In this document: one piece after another, positions 22,831 through 34,241 of the stretch
Layout: every line of letters begins with the position of its first letter
Position numbering within the stretch: the stretch's first letter is position 1
Program-made: the position numbers and the translations under genes
Assembly: GCA_013115145.1 (NCBI GenBank)
Contig: JAAPAO010000092.1
Location: 9,085 to 73,084, forward strand
From: Perkinsus chesapeaki
Lineage: Eukaryota > Perkinsozoa > Perkinsida > Perkinsidae
Length of the DNA: 64,000 nucleotides
Direction of reading: 5' to 3'
The notes under the pieces: generated by a model
Seen by the model: the letters and a program-made list of their open reading frames with translations, nothing else
Databases searched by the model: none
Told to the model about the DNA's origin: nothing

Positions 22831-23682
22831 ATCGCACGACTTGTTCTTGGCAAAATGTTATCGACTTTACGATTCCAGTTATCAACTGCAAGGCCAGAAG
22901 TGATGATGAAGCGTACTAGCGTAGTAACACTTCCATCTCAACTTCTGAGGGCGCCGAAATACTCGTAATTGTATACAATATTATTTTAGTGGAAATTGAT
23001 AAGTACAACTCAAATCACCTCACCAACCGCTTGAGTCATCGAGCTCACTCACCTAGCACGCTGAACAGGGTACATAAATTTCAAAAATGGATATCTTGAC
23101 CAAGAGTATCAAATATTAATTTCAAGTGACTTAACCATGTTGCATTAACATTGTGCTTTCTCGAGGTGGAATTCGTGTAGACTTATACGGCAGCGCCTTC
23201 TCATCTTTCACCAACTCCAGAGGGACGGATAAAACAGCGGGCGTTGTTCCATTCTGCATTCAAGCGCTCAGTTCCTCATATCATCCAAAGGTGTCTACAA
23301 TATGCCCCTTCAGCTCAGTAGGAATGTTCTTAAAAAGACTCATCACTCAACGGGTTCGAGTGAGTGACCGCGCACGAGTAATTGCATTTAGAGCACGCCC
23401 TGGCACGCATGCTCACTGCTGAAGTGGCTGGGATGGAACAATGCGCTGCAGGCAACCAGTCAAATAACAGTTAATATAAATCGATAACACTATAAAAGTT
23501 TGCTATAAATAAACTGTATGTTATGGACTCACGCACGCTGACAAAGAAAGAGAACTCCACGAAATTTCGGTCGAATAAAGAATACATTGTCTACAATAAG
23601 ACTCGTCGACGAACTTGCAGCTGAGCTGAGACAACTTCTACAGATAGCTTCCCCACCCGAGGAAGGCCAACTCACATCCCAA

Positions 23683-23745
23683 CACTCATTAGTTTGCATT
23701 GCAATTCTCCTATTATAGGAGAATTGCAATGCAAACTAATGAGTG
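23683..23745. repeat. Perfect 30-bp inverted repeat with 3-nt loop
   Basis: The arm CACTCATTAGTTTGCATTGC plus ten more bases is followed by TTA and then its exact reverse complement. The central TCCTATTATAGGA is repeated again at 23746-23758. Arms are identical over 30 bp, so this is recent or maintained. A foldback mobile element is one explanation. Confidence 0.9.
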
Positions 23746-24105
23746 TCCTATTATAGGAGTCCTATATCCATTGGTTCGCACGAGCTTACCCTCCGTATCG
23801 TCCGCCACTTCTACTCGAACTCACAATAACCGCTGGCGCTTGGGGATCTCCTCGGCCAATGAAGGAACCTTCACACTTGGAATCTCTATAAAAGGATATC
23901 TCATTAACCTATGGGAAGCAAGGGATGATTCAGTCTAGGCAGGACAGATCGCGGACCTGCCAGAGCGCAGCTGAGGGATGGTTTGTTATATCCAACCGCC
24001 GAATTCTCCATTTACTCTGCCAACCCCATCCTAGCATGACTCGGCCTGGCAAACGATCACAACATGAGAACGCGAAAAAGGAGCGATCGTTCCTCTATCG
24101 TAAAA

Positions 24106-24135
24106 GGAGCGGCCTCACGGAAGTGAGGCCGCTCC
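24106..24135. repeat. 13-bp GC-rich perfect hairpin, GGAA loop
   Basis: GGAGCGGCCTCAC, loop GGAA, then GTGAGGCCGCTCC. No T-run follows and no gene abuts it. It could form a very stable RNA hairpin if transcribed. Confidence 0.85.
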
Positions 24136-27116
24136 AAGCTTTTGCAAGTAACAGTGTCCATGAAAGAGACGTACTAGACACATAAATATATTTTTATACA
24201 TGTATTCGATGCATACTTGAAATATGTGACCAAATGGGAGCTTAGATGCATTCCTTCTGGGCCTTGGTGGGAGAAACGCAAAAATTTTGGATTCCCTTCG
24301 CCGCTGAACTCCGAATTCTGCTGTCCGATAATTCCCGTCCAGCTTTTTGAGACCAGAGCTCCCACAAGAGCTCCGCCGACTATTTCAGATAAATCTTATA
24401 AGCACACGTAAATGAGGCAAACTCACTATTATCCTGCCAGACACACTCTCCTGACGGCGCACACCAACGATGATCGTACCTACGCAAGGGAAAAGTCCTA
24501 CCACTAAATACGCCTATTGAAACATTCTTATAAGATAATGAAAGGGAAACTAGTCAACACATGGAAGTGAATTCTATGACCGAATTTCTATCTATGCAGT
24601 TATAAGTGAACTTAACCCGGAGATCGATTCTTAATCTGCGATAATTTGAGCTCACTCAGAGCGCGCTGAAATCCTCTACGCAAATTGCCAAATTTCAGTT
24701 ATCTTTAGAGTGCGGGATACAATGAGTTAGCAGCGCGAACGGTCCTAGGCGCGGTAAGGCCCAAACGCGGAGCGAAGAGAAAATGAGAGGCACTCGTCAC
24801 CGTGGATGCGGACCTTGCGACTCAAATTGAGCTCTCAAGCTTAGTATATACCTAGGAGTCGTGGGCTGGGACTTCGGAGCTTCGAATCTGATGCCGTAGG
24901 AATCGATAAATGGCCGACGAAAAGCAATAAAATCGAAGTCCTAGGGAGGGCTGTACTTTAATTTCTTCCCTCCAGTAGCATGGGAATTTTATAAACATTT
25001 TCTGATGAGTGCAACACACTCGTACTTGAGCCTCATTATTGTCTGCCATTGAACAACAGATCTCCACGCTACAAGGCGCTCCAGAGATAGCTCGTTCATA
25101 AGGTCCTCCACCTGTGACATGTCTGGGACAATTACACCCGCCTTCGTGGACTCGTAGACGCGAACCTAGAAATAAGCGGCTTTAAAAAGCCCTATTAAAA
25201 GGCTTACGCATTGCACCGTGCTGTCGGTGACCAAACCAATCCATGGAGTTTGACTTTTATCCTACAAGATAGGTGTTGATGGAAGGCGACAAGAGAGCGA
25301 GCCTACGTCAGATGGTCTCGAAGTCGGGCCTGTGCCACGAATACTATCTTCATACCTGTTGGAGGAATAATCCGAAGCTCTTGCTACCAGAGGAGGCTCC
25401 GAGGATCATCGTTTAAACCGAGGCGATACAGTTCTCGTATTTCTCATCGAAGTTTCTATTATATCTCCTCGCGCCCTACCCCTCGTAGCACACCCCATAA
25501 ATTTTTCTCTCAGACAGGGGACACTTACGATCCAGCGTAATCGTCATAGTAAGGGAGACTTGCCAGCCATCCTGTCTCATCGTTATTATCATATACGTTA
25601 TAAGGATCCTCTCGCCTCCCTGAGCCACAAAAGGGTTGTGCTTCAAAAGTGAGATCTGCCTTGAGGACGCGGCGTTCTAGTGCGAGCTAGGTGGAACCTT
25701 GTTAAAGTGATTCCCCGAGAAGTTAAGCACATCGGTGCTGGCCTCACCAACCAAATTCTGCCAGCGTTGGAGTTCCCACACGCGCGATCTGAGACAAGTA
25801 TCCGCAAACAAGGCGTTTAATGCCTACAAGACAATAGAATATCAGCCCCGATGCTGTTCAACTGGGCTAGTTCTGTTTTTTGTTTTAAATAATATCCTTC
25901 ATTTGTACAATCTTTTCAACCAATCCTTCTCCTACCTAGAACACCCAGTGACGATACCGGTTCACCGTCTTGTATAGGATCTCCTCGACACTCTGGATGG
26001 ATGAACCTAAGCCGACCTAAAGTCACATCCCGGAGACGGGTGAGGCTCCGAGTGAGCGGTTCATATTGAGGAAGGATATTATGCCCCTACGCTGCTACAT
26101 CTCAACGGTCCATACTGTACAAAGACCCAGCATGTCAAAGCCGCACGCGTTCAAACCCCAGCCTCGGCTCTTTACACGCCATATAGTGTTATTATATCTA
26201 GGATAAACACGCATCACCTACACAGAGGTATCAGCAAGTAGTTCTTAATATACTGTACACCTTACACCGGGGTAGGGTAGCTGCCCGCCGTAGGTGAGGC
26301 TCAGCCAGGAGCCACCACTGAGAAGATCAAAAGAGTATCTATACCATACCAACTTAAATAGTGAGCACGCTCGGCAGTGAATGCCCGCAAGTACTACGCG
26401 GTCTCCCAGCGAACAGATCCTATATATTGTACGAGCGCTCGGGAGACAGCAAGTTGAGGCCCGAAGAAGGCCCGGACACATGCGACTGTTGGCGGTGTCT
26501 CCGAGATCCAACGGAGACCTATGTACCTGATCTCGGGTAACGACGCCTTGGTGGGGGATGGCTACGCTTCCTCCTCGTAGCATTCAGAGCATCTACTCCT
26601 CCAAGATTTCGAAGGATCGTTAGTAATGCCATCGAAGGCGTAAGTCGGTTGTCTCGACCCATCGTGGGTTGATGCAATGATGGCAATGTCCCGAACCTGC
26701 CAGCTTAATGCTAACACGCCCCAAACGGCTCATGCTCCCCAGGAAATGAAAATGATGTTAGAAGGGTCTTCTTCCCCTCGATTGCTTTAGCGAGTATGCA
26801 ATTGTACCGGCAATTGCACAAATGCCGCGTACTGTGTGTCCGAGTTGTCCAAGCTATCTCTAGCCTTACGACAGTTTGGGACACCCAAATGGAATGGTAT
26901 ACGTGTTTAACAATGGGAACTGGACGAGATATCGATCAACCGTTTCATTGCTGTATTCGGTTCGGCGCGCGCCCAGTGTGTTTTTTTTCGCATTGCAATA
27001 CACAGCAATAGCAGTAGCATAGTTACTATAATGTGCTATTAGGAATAGTAATCTACCGTACATAACAACTAAAATGCCGCAGTTGACCCTCGAGGAGGAG
27101 GAAGAGGGGCGCATCT

Positions 27117-29000
27117 TCATGGATGAGTAACCCGCGATTCTACCAACCACCACCCGCGATTGTATAAAAATCGCCGCTGTACCGTCGGACCGCAGAAAGC
27201 ACGAATTCCAATTTGGATTGCTAGATTGCGCACTTGCTGGATTCTGGTGGTCCCGATGCCCGAGCCTCTTACCAGCCCCTGATCTATCCGTGTTGTCAAA
27301 CTATACCCTCCCTCTCGGAGCAGTGGATGGAGTGCTTGTGTACATTGTGGATCACCGTAAAGCTCCAACTCTCTGACGTCCCATTGCCGAGATATCGTCT
27401 GTAACATTGTTACTCTATAACACCACAGGTCACTCTCAGCAGCTACCTGAACTGCAGCCACCCTCCAGGAGCTCTGTGGAAGCATAGGTGACAGGACAAG
27501 ACGAGTACCACCAAAGAGACCATCGTATCTAAGCTCGAAGCGTGCAGTCGACACAATATCAGCATTTAGCGCGCATCATCATGCATGATTCCCCGATTTA
27601 CACGCCTCACGACTGGCTCCATGAAAGTGAAAATTATCGATTTAATCCTTTCTGTCGGTTTGAAAGGTTGCCAACTTCCTTGTACTTCCGTAATGGCCGT
27701 TCTTAACGCTTCCGAACATTATCAAGTAATTGAAGCCCTACCAGAGCCTTGCGATTTGTAATTCTTGAATATAGTTGGTGATGAATGATATTACCACCAG
27801 TGAGATATCGACTGTCGCCCCGCGTTTACCACTGACTGTTACCTTGCCATAGTCGACCATTCCGTCTCACCAGAGGAGTACTGCAATACCACAGATGAGG
27901 TGTAAGTGTCATCACCAGCCTGTTGTTGCATCTTTACACATTCTATCAAAGCTGCGAAGAGTCATCATCTCCAAAAACTGTCAACCAAGATTCACCCACG
28001 AATTTCAGCATCAAAATGAAGTCCAATCCAAGCGTCGCCTCGCCCGCACTCAGCCGTCACACACTCCGCAGTCCACTCGGTCGCTGGATTCCTGCGCGCC
28101 ACAAAATTATCCAAGAGCCATCGCCGAGACTACCAATCAAAGGCTCGTGCGGGGCCATTGACAGCTTTGAAGGGGCTCGACAATGGTGTGCCGTTGACAG
28201 ATAAAGTGGCTTCGAGCTCACATGAGGAGTCGAGATAAAATGCCTAATAGAGCGCGCAGTAGCTCGGTAGCTGTGGGCACATCGCACCATATCGATGATG
28301 GTCCATGGGCCCTTTACGGCGTCAACATTGGCAATCCTCCACCTTCGGCGATTTGGTGGAAAGACCCAAACCTCATTCAGTTTCAACCACACATCACCTG
28401 CCAACTCGAATTCAGTTAAGTTTCACAAGGATACCAAAGAGGTGACGAAACAGCTTACCAGTGAGAAAGTCAAAGTCCAAGACTCTCGAATACGACGTCT
28501 CGCCTTCAGGCAAGCGCTCCAGTCGCGCCTGATAGGCCGCCTCCGAAGTGTCACCGGCTTGAAGCAGCCTTATACACCTCACAATCGATGTTGGAGGAAA
28601 CCTGAGTGCTGAAACCTTCACCGATCGGCAAAGTCATTCCTACCGGTATCCTATGTAGCAACTGACCATACAGGTGCTCGCTCGCCAACCTGTCGAGACG
28701 TCTCCGTCACTCGCCAACGGGGCATCGTCAAGGTTGTGAGATACCACAACATTGGAACCGGTAGAGGTCTCGTTCGGCAAGAGTGGCACCTAACAATGTG
28801 GAGTCGGTCGACCTGGAAGAACTCTTACCAGTTCCTCTCCCGAGCAATCACTATCTCCATACCAACGAAGCTCCTAATAGTGGATTCTATTCAAGACATG
28901 ACCAACTGGCCAACTTACTCTAACAAACCACTGCAGTTGGGTATCATCTGTTTTCCTAAGACGCCATGCGACCTCTGTTGGTGTGTCTGATCCATCTTGT
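27117..29000 (-). CDS. Protein with about three tandem discoidin-like domains (partial model)
   Basis: Three domain repeats can be read in order. Domain I (29000-28430): WRLRKTDDTQLQWFVR spliced to ELRWYGDSDCSGEEL, then SDGDVSTGWRAS, then IVRCIRLLQAGD. Domain II (28400-27850): RWRIANVDAVKGPWTI, ARAFDW spliced to NPATEWTAEC and AWIGLHF, then IECVKMQQQAGD. Domain III (27554-27120): SSWRVAAVQV, QWDVRELELYGDPQC, then a degraded AFD-type loop NPNWNSC. The AFDW/NPATEW join across the intron at 28133-28092 is in phase and restores the family motif. Same family as 20138-22830, so an extracellular ligand-binding role is inferred. Start and stop are not established. Confidence 0.65.
28092..28133 (-). 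repeat. 42-nt intron with class A core, sense
   Basis: Donor GTAGTC, acceptor GCGCAG. The core ATAATTTTGTGGCGCGCAG runs directly into the acceptor. Splicing joins TTT GAT TG to G AAT CCA, restoring AFDWNPATEW. Confidence 0.85.
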
Positions 29001-29440
29001 CCAATACAAGAGGTTATTAATAAATATAAAGTAATTCCGTGATTGAAAGGCATACCTTCATTATACCAATCACTCAGTCAACAAAGAACAAATTGACAAA
29101 TCGCTACTAACTCAACCACCATTAATGACAAGGTGTTATATATAAGAGCTCCGGTGTGTGGCCGCAATTACCATAAAAGAGGGGACAGACACTGGGTCCG
29201 AAGCAGTCTGGACGACTGAGAGAATGGACAACAAACAAGTCTCCTATGATGGGAAATAAAACTCTTTACCCCAAAAACTACAGGATATTTCTTACTGAAT
29301 AGCTCAGAAGATGTTTTAGACTCTTTTTTAATGACAGCCAGAGCGGTCCAAGGAGGTTCCAAACCATTAGCAAAATTATTGATATTCCAGCCGCTGATGG
29401 GAACAGCGCGAAAGGTCGTAAAACTATATGATCCGACACC

Positions 29441-29902
29441 TCAGAGCTGACATTGCTTAGAGAGTGCCATGGGGTTTTTTTTAGAAAAAAGAACAACTCT
29501 CATTTTGAGCTTCACCACATCCTCGGACGCATCATACTCCATTTTACGTAAGTCCGCAGCCTTAACGACGTCATATAACCCAGTCAGACTGAAACTCTTG
29601 CCATGGTAGTTGGTCCCAATGATACCCGTACCGTTATCATAAGCATAAGGAATGATGGGAGTAGCAAACGTTGGCAGTTCTCTAACCTTTTTAGGGAGTT
29701 GTAGCTTTTTAGTGACTTTAAATGTTAAGTGCGTAGAGTTCAGAAAGAGCAGCTCGTGGTGAACTAGTACTTTCACATTCGACCAAAGGTCAGTATTTGA
29801 CCAATAGTAAGTCTTACAGTAAGCACCTTGAGGGTAGCTGACAGTCAAGTTATCCGAGATAGCAGCTGACAGTAACAACGGAAGTTTCCAGAGGCGGGAC
29901 AT
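29441..29902 (-). CDS. Small secreted protein, family member a
   Basis: ATG at 29902 gives MSRLWKLPLLLSAAIS, a signal-peptide-like start, then about 135 residues. Family marks in order: YPQGAYCKTYYW, VHHELLFLNSTHLTF, PYAYDNGTGIIG, LYDVVKAADLRKMEYDA, and a C-terminal cysteine before the stop at 29441. N-glycosylation sequons (NLT, NST, NGT) and conserved cysteines suggest an extracellular protein. No exon break is needed. Four paralogues lie in tandem on the same strand (see b, c, d). I know no function for this family. Confidence 0.75.
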   Translation of the reverse strand: MSRLWKLPLLLSAAISDNLTVSYPQGAYCKTYYWSNTDLWSNVKVLVHHELLFLNSTHLTFKVTKKLQLPKKVRELPTFATPIIPYAYDNGTGIIGTNYHGKSFSLTGLYDVVKAADLRKMEYDASEDVVKLKMRVVLFSKKNPMALSKQCQL

Positions 29903-30121
29903 AATACGGGCCAAACTGTGGGTGAGTCGTTGTGCGACGCAACTTGCAATGGCGCGTCGCACCGCGCCCGCGGTACGAGCCGTTTGCTTATGAAAAGACA
30001 AGATAGTTCAATTCTGATTGCAAGGAGATGAAGAGGCAATGGTGAGAGTCACCGCCTATCTTTCAGATAATATCGAGCCCTCCTGAGCCGGCTTGGAGCT
30101 CTCGACGTCTTCAATGAACGA

Positions 30122-30442
30122 GTGGGAGCCACGGAGACAGCAGGTGACGCTGGTTACAACATGGCTCCATATAACGAGTCCATTATGCGCGTCATCGAAC
30201 ATCTTTCCGCTAAAGTGGTAAATACTGATGACTCATACACAGACCTACTATCCCGACCAATGGTCGGCGACCAAAATCTTTTTAGTTCTAACGCTTCATG
30301 GGTCACCTTGAATGCTCACTTGCGGTTCCTGGATACTCTCCAAGGCAAAGTCTTTGCCTCGAAAGCAAACTCTTCTGAAACATTCTGGACTACAACCCCA
30401 ACCCCCCTCAAAGTATACCCAAATGTAATACGAATACCATAA
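30122..30442 (+). CDS. Open frame of unknown status between family members a and b
   Basis: A 106-codon plus-strand frame (NMAPYNESIMRVIEHL, ASWVTLNAHLRFLDTLQGKV) with protein-like composition and two sequons but no recognised domain and no ATG at its 5-prime end. It could be an exon, a gene fragment or chance. Confidence 0.25.
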   Translation: MGATETAGDAGYNMAPYNESIMRVIEHLSAKVVNTDDSYTDLLSRPMVGDQNLFSSNASWVTLNAHLRFLDTLQGKVFASKANSSETFWTTTPTPLKVYPNVIRIP

Positions 30443-30755
30443 AATGAAATAATATAACAAGTTGTTATAGTTGTTATACAAATGTGCCCTTTTCGTAGTT
30501 GCACATTCACAAGAAGTAACTTACTCAACAAGCTGCACTAACAAGAAATCCTATATACCAAACAGTCGCCTACGATAAGTAGGATCAGGGAGAGTCTGGT
30601 AGCAGGTTTAACCTACCTGCTACGGGGTACGTTAGAGTGTGCTCGGGGAACGGACATTCTAAAAACAAGGCCCGTGGTTTTTACGTACCCCTTCAAGGGC
30701 TCCCCTTGCTGATAGATTGAACTCACCATTTACATGGTAAAAGTATGTTGGAAGT

Positions 30756-31229
30756 TCAGACATAACATTGTTTGAAGAATGTCGTTGGGGTCCTTCTTGA
30801 AAAAATATACGTTTTAACTCTCAGCTTTATCTCATCCTCGACCGCATCATATTCCATTTTGCGCAAATCCGCAGCCTTAACGGTATCGAAAACCCTCGTA
30901 TGCTTGATATTGTTGCCAAAGTAGTAAGTCTCGATAATACCCGTATCATTATGATAGGTATATTCAACGTTCGATGTAGAAAATACCATCGGGGCATGCT
31001 TTTTCTTACCGCTGATTTCCACCCATTTGGTGATGTTGAAATGGAAGCGCAAGGAGTCCAAGAAAAATAGCTCATAATGTATAATCTCGCGGGCAACCTT
31101 CGAAAAGACGTAATTTGACCAAATGTAAGTTTTGCAATAAGCGCCTTGAGGGTGCTTGGCTAGGCTACTAGACCTAGCATCCATGAGTAGGTATAACAAT
31201 ATCCAGGGCCGATATATTGTGATGAGCAT
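30756..31229 (-). CDS. Small secreted protein, family member b
   Basis: ATG at 31229, stop at 30756, 157 codons in one exon. N-terminal MLITIYRPWILLYLLMDA is signal-peptide-like. Shared marks: HPQGAYCKTYIWSN, IIHYELFFLDS, EYTYHNDTGIIE, FDTVKAADLRKMEYDAVEDE and a cysteine at the end (KQCYV). Close paralogue of member a. Its upstream region keeps a GC-rich block (GCGACGCGCCAT on the minus strand) also found upstream of a. Confidence 0.8.
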   Translation of the reverse strand: MLITIYRPWILLYLLMDARSSSLAKHPQGAYCKTYIWSNYVFSKVAREIIHYELFFLDSLRFHFNITKWVEISGKKKHAPMVFSTSNVEYTYHNDTGIIETYYFGNNIKHTRVFDTVKAADLRKMEYDAVEDEIKLRVKTYIFSRRTPTTFFKQCYV

Positions 31230-32276
31230 GATGACGTCAACGATTCTTCAAATGATGAATGAGAATAGCTCAGGGCTCTGCTGCGCGTACCATGGCGCGT
31301 CGCAGCGCGCCTGCGGAATGAATCCTTTGCTCCGGAAAAGATACAGTTACGCGGGAGCGTTGCCGTGAAGGACGAACTACAGCAATAGGAAGCTCCCGAT
31401 TGCTCTCTCGGACACGCGGAACTTGCCTGGAGCGACCCGACAGTTTCGTGGTCTTTGACAATAAGGTGGAATAGAGGGAGACAACAAGGCTTGGGGAGCC
31501 AACGGCGACTGGTGACAATCTGGAGCCAATATAATGCAGGTCGATTAGGGAAAGTGGGCTTGATGACTGTCCACGGTGGAAAGTCCACCAAAGGACAGCA
31601 TTCGGATAACTAATGGTCTAGGAAATGGAAGTCTACTTCATTAGGCCCCGTGGCTCGGAAGTCGGAGACGAACCCCGGCGGAGAATACGGCTATAATGGA
31701 ACTTAACAACAAAGAAAAAATGTAACCGATTTCTTCTGACCAAACTCTCGAGGCTCTTCCTTGAACTCACATTGAATGTGACCCACAATCACCAACCATA
31801 CGATCCACTAAAATACAAGCCTTGCTTAAAAAGCTATTTTGGAAAGCACTGCTCTCTGGAACACTCCTACGGTCAGAGCCTGGAATGCAGAATACCCACT
31901 TCAGGTCCACTGCGATACAACAAACCTTACCAACAAAAAAAACTAATTAAACAGCGAGTTAATAAAGAAGCAAGGAAATTATATTGTTGTTGCTCACTCG
32001 GTCTGAACATACACGCTATAGAATCGTTCATGTTAGAGGCTGCTTCAACATGGCGTTGTAAAGCACAGATTCAATCTGTCAGATTGACAAATAACTATTG
32101 AACCAACAAACAGAAGTAAGAAGAAATCCAATATGTGGTGAGATCTGAAGCCATCACAGTGACAGCTTGTGAGAATAAAAACAATAGAACCATAACCCAT
32201 TTGAAGAATGAACTGCAACGCCTTGTCGGAAAAGTGGATATCGTAGAAACGGAATAACGTAGAACTACACACCTTC
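31230..32276. other. Spacer between family members b and c
   Basis: No gene supported. 31270-31330 holds the GC-rich upstream block of member b. The rest is AT-rich with short chance frames. Confidence 0.45.
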
Positions 32277-32741
32277 TCACGACCTGAGGCCGCAGTTTTT
32301 CACCAATGATTTGCGGGTTCTTATCAAGGAAAGGGGTGTTTTCATTCTCAGCCTCACCTCATCTTTAACAGCATCATAGTGCATCTTACGCAGATCTTTC
32401 GCTTTCACGATGTCATACGTCCCACCGATTCTCCTGAGACTTTTGCCGTCATAGCCGCTCAGTATGATATTCTTCTTGCTATCAAACGTATATGGAATAC
32501 CCTCCTCGAAGAGCATCGGCGTTACTATGCTATCTGTTCTTCTGCGCGTCTTCAATATGCTAGTGACGTTAAAAGTGAAGTGTGATGAGTTCACGAAGGA
32601 CATCTCGTAAAGTACTGTGCTATGGAAACGCCCGCCCAGGCAATAACCGTCCATCATACAATAACGACCTTTAGGGTAGTTGGTCAGGCTACCATCAATA
32701 GCCCCCAATGACAAGAATAGGAATATCCAGCGACGAAGCAT
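32277..32741 (-). CDS. Small secreted protein, family member c
   Basis: ATG at 32741 gives MLRRWIFLFLSLGAI, a signal-peptide-like start (an earlier in-frame ATG at 32822 also exists). Shared marks: NYPKGRYCMMDGYC, LYEMSFVNSSHFTFNV, IPYTFDSKKNIILSG, TYDIVKAKDLRKMHYDAVKD and the terminal KNCGLRS. More diverged than a and b, with an extra Arg-rich stretch (KTRRRTD). Function unknown; extracellular by inference. Confidence 0.78.
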   Translation of the reverse strand: MLRRWIFLFLSLGAIDGSLTNYPKGRYCMMDGYCLGGRFHSTVLYEMSFVNSSHFTFNVTSILKTRRRTDSIVTPMLFEEGIPYTFDSKKNIILSGYDGKSLRRIGGTYDIVKAKDLRKMHYDAVKDEVRLRMKTPLSLIRTRKSLVKNCGLRS

Positions 32742-32978
32742 AATGCCAAGTGAAGTGTGGAAAGTCGCCGAACAGTGATGGCAAGAACAAAGGGCTCTCC
32801 CGTACGCATGCACAGAAACCATGGGGCTTCACGGCGAGGCTGTCACGCCGTGGCGGTCACAATGGTGCTGTCGCACGGCCTGTTCGGTTTCGAAGAAATA
32901 TCATGTTAAGATGCGAGTCCGCATCTCCACTGTAGTCGAGAAATCCATTCAAAGAAACTCTCACGGTAGCGCTTTGTA

Positions 32979-33296
32979 TTACTCATGTTTATATTGACAT
33001 CGATTGACGAAACAACAATTCACTGAAGAGGGGATGCTCGGTACCGACAACGATTTCAAGATCACCATTTTCTTACCGTGTTCTGTCGAGTGAATGATAT
33101 TGAAAGTGAAGTGCGTAGAGTTTAAAAAAGAGATCTCATAATGCACTATATTACGGCAGTACGCAAGATCCGCATACTCGACCCAGTATGTGTCAACCCT
33201 GCAATATGATCCATGAGGATATTCGCTCAGGGTGCCAGCGGTAGCATCCAACATCGCCAATATGCATAACCAGGGAAGATGCATTACGTGAAGCAT
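32979..33296 (-). pseudogene. Secreted protein family member d, C-terminally truncated
   Basis: ATG at 33296 gives MLHVMHLPWLCILAML, then the family start EYPHGSYCRVDTYW and VHYEISFLNSTHFTFNI. After VPSIP the frame leaves the family sequence: the YDNGTG region and the VKAxDLRKM block, present in a-c, are absent. It ends at 32979 after about 16 unrelated residues. Either a truncated pseudogene or a shortened paralogue; the loss of the most conserved block favours the former. Confidence 0.65.
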
Positions 33297-33412
33297 TGCC
33301 AGAAATACCGCACCGGTGGACGAGCGATTGTAGACGGCTAGTCCGTACGCAAGCACAAGTCCAAGTAGCCGTACGCATGCGCAAGTCCAAGTAGCCGCAC
33401 GCATACACAGTG

Positions 33413-33438
33413 CTTGGGGGTCTCAAGAGACCCCCAAG
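33413..33438. repeat. 12-bp perfect hairpin, 2-nt centre
   Basis: CTTGGGGGTCTC, AA, then GAGACCCCCAAG, upstream of secreted family member d. Just before it, 33361-33400 contains short near-duplicate phrases (GTACGCATGCGCAAGTCCAA and variants). Confidence 0.8.
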
Positions 33439-34045
33439 CCCGAATTGAACCCGGACAACGTCTATCACTTGCCTAGAGTCCATCATACGCAGCACAATGG
33501 GCGAACGGGGAGTAGACGAGAAAAGTGGCAGCGAAAGTAATAAAGCGGAGAAAAAAGTGGCGCGGCGAGAAGAAAAGTGGCGGGAGAAAAGTAGAAGGGG
33601 AGAAATCCCCCAAGTTCTCTATCCGCAGAGCTCACCGTTCTAGCACGTGTAAAATCGTCAAAACTCTGGAGTACTTCACACAGCTCATAATCGTCAACAT
33701 GTGTTACGATGATGTAAAGAGCACCCTTTCCTCCGTCTATGGGAGTATATTGGTCGTTATTGCGGACCATTTCAATTGATAACCCTTTATGACCATTGTC
33801 TTACTATGACGAACTACTCTCATTCGAGCCATTCAGTTAACTGACCATCAATCAGTCCCCATAATTAACACGTTTTTGAGTTATATAATAAATCTATTGA
33901 ATCTATGAATTGTCGCTTATTTCTCTTGAAGGAGAATCACACTTCTGCGAAGGGGAAGGAATCTCTTGTTTCCCTTATCACTTCTAACTATCCAAATTCA
34001 TCATACGTCCGTCTGTGAATCAGTTTGCTGTGTGATTGAATTACC

Positions 34046-34063
34046 ATTTTTCTATCAGTTTCT
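34046..34063 (+). promoter_or_regulatory. 18-nt upstream block shared with the IMPDH-like gene
   Basis: ATTTTTCTATCAGTTTCT lies upstream of the ATG at 34242. The identical 18 nt lie at 59717-59734, upstream of the ATG at 59768. The pyrimidine-AG shape fits a trans- or cis-splice acceptor in a 5-prime leader. Inference only. Confidence 0.45.
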
Positions 34064-34241
34064 CCCATAGATATCTAGGTTAAGCTCTTCGATGCACTGT
34101 TCTCCATCGAGCTACCGCAATTGTGCATTTGTGTTCAAGACGAACTGCTTCATGATACAATTGCCTTCAGATGTTCCCAATTTTATCCTACTGTACAAAA
34201 GTCACTAAAATGGCCTTTGTATTCATAGTTATTTTTCTAAT

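Larger units (their letters stand above)
22831..27116. other. Long stretch with no gene I can support
   Basis: About 4.3 kb with only short open frames on both strands. It contains two strong inverted repeats (23683-23745, 24106-24135). Exon-like scraps occur on the minus strand near 23660-23530 and 27150-27060, probably outer exons of the neighbouring discoidin-like genes. A 5S-like phrase near 25710 was rejected. Confidence 0.45.

Noticed and set aside
25700-25760. 5S rRNA-like phrase (GAGAAGTTAAGCACATCGG)
   Set aside because: Only the short conserved phrase matches; flanks do not form the 5S stems and no terminator follows.
30296-30531. Minus-strand open frames rich in Tyr/Asn
   Set aside because: AT-rich composition and opposite to a slightly better plus-strand frame; no motif.
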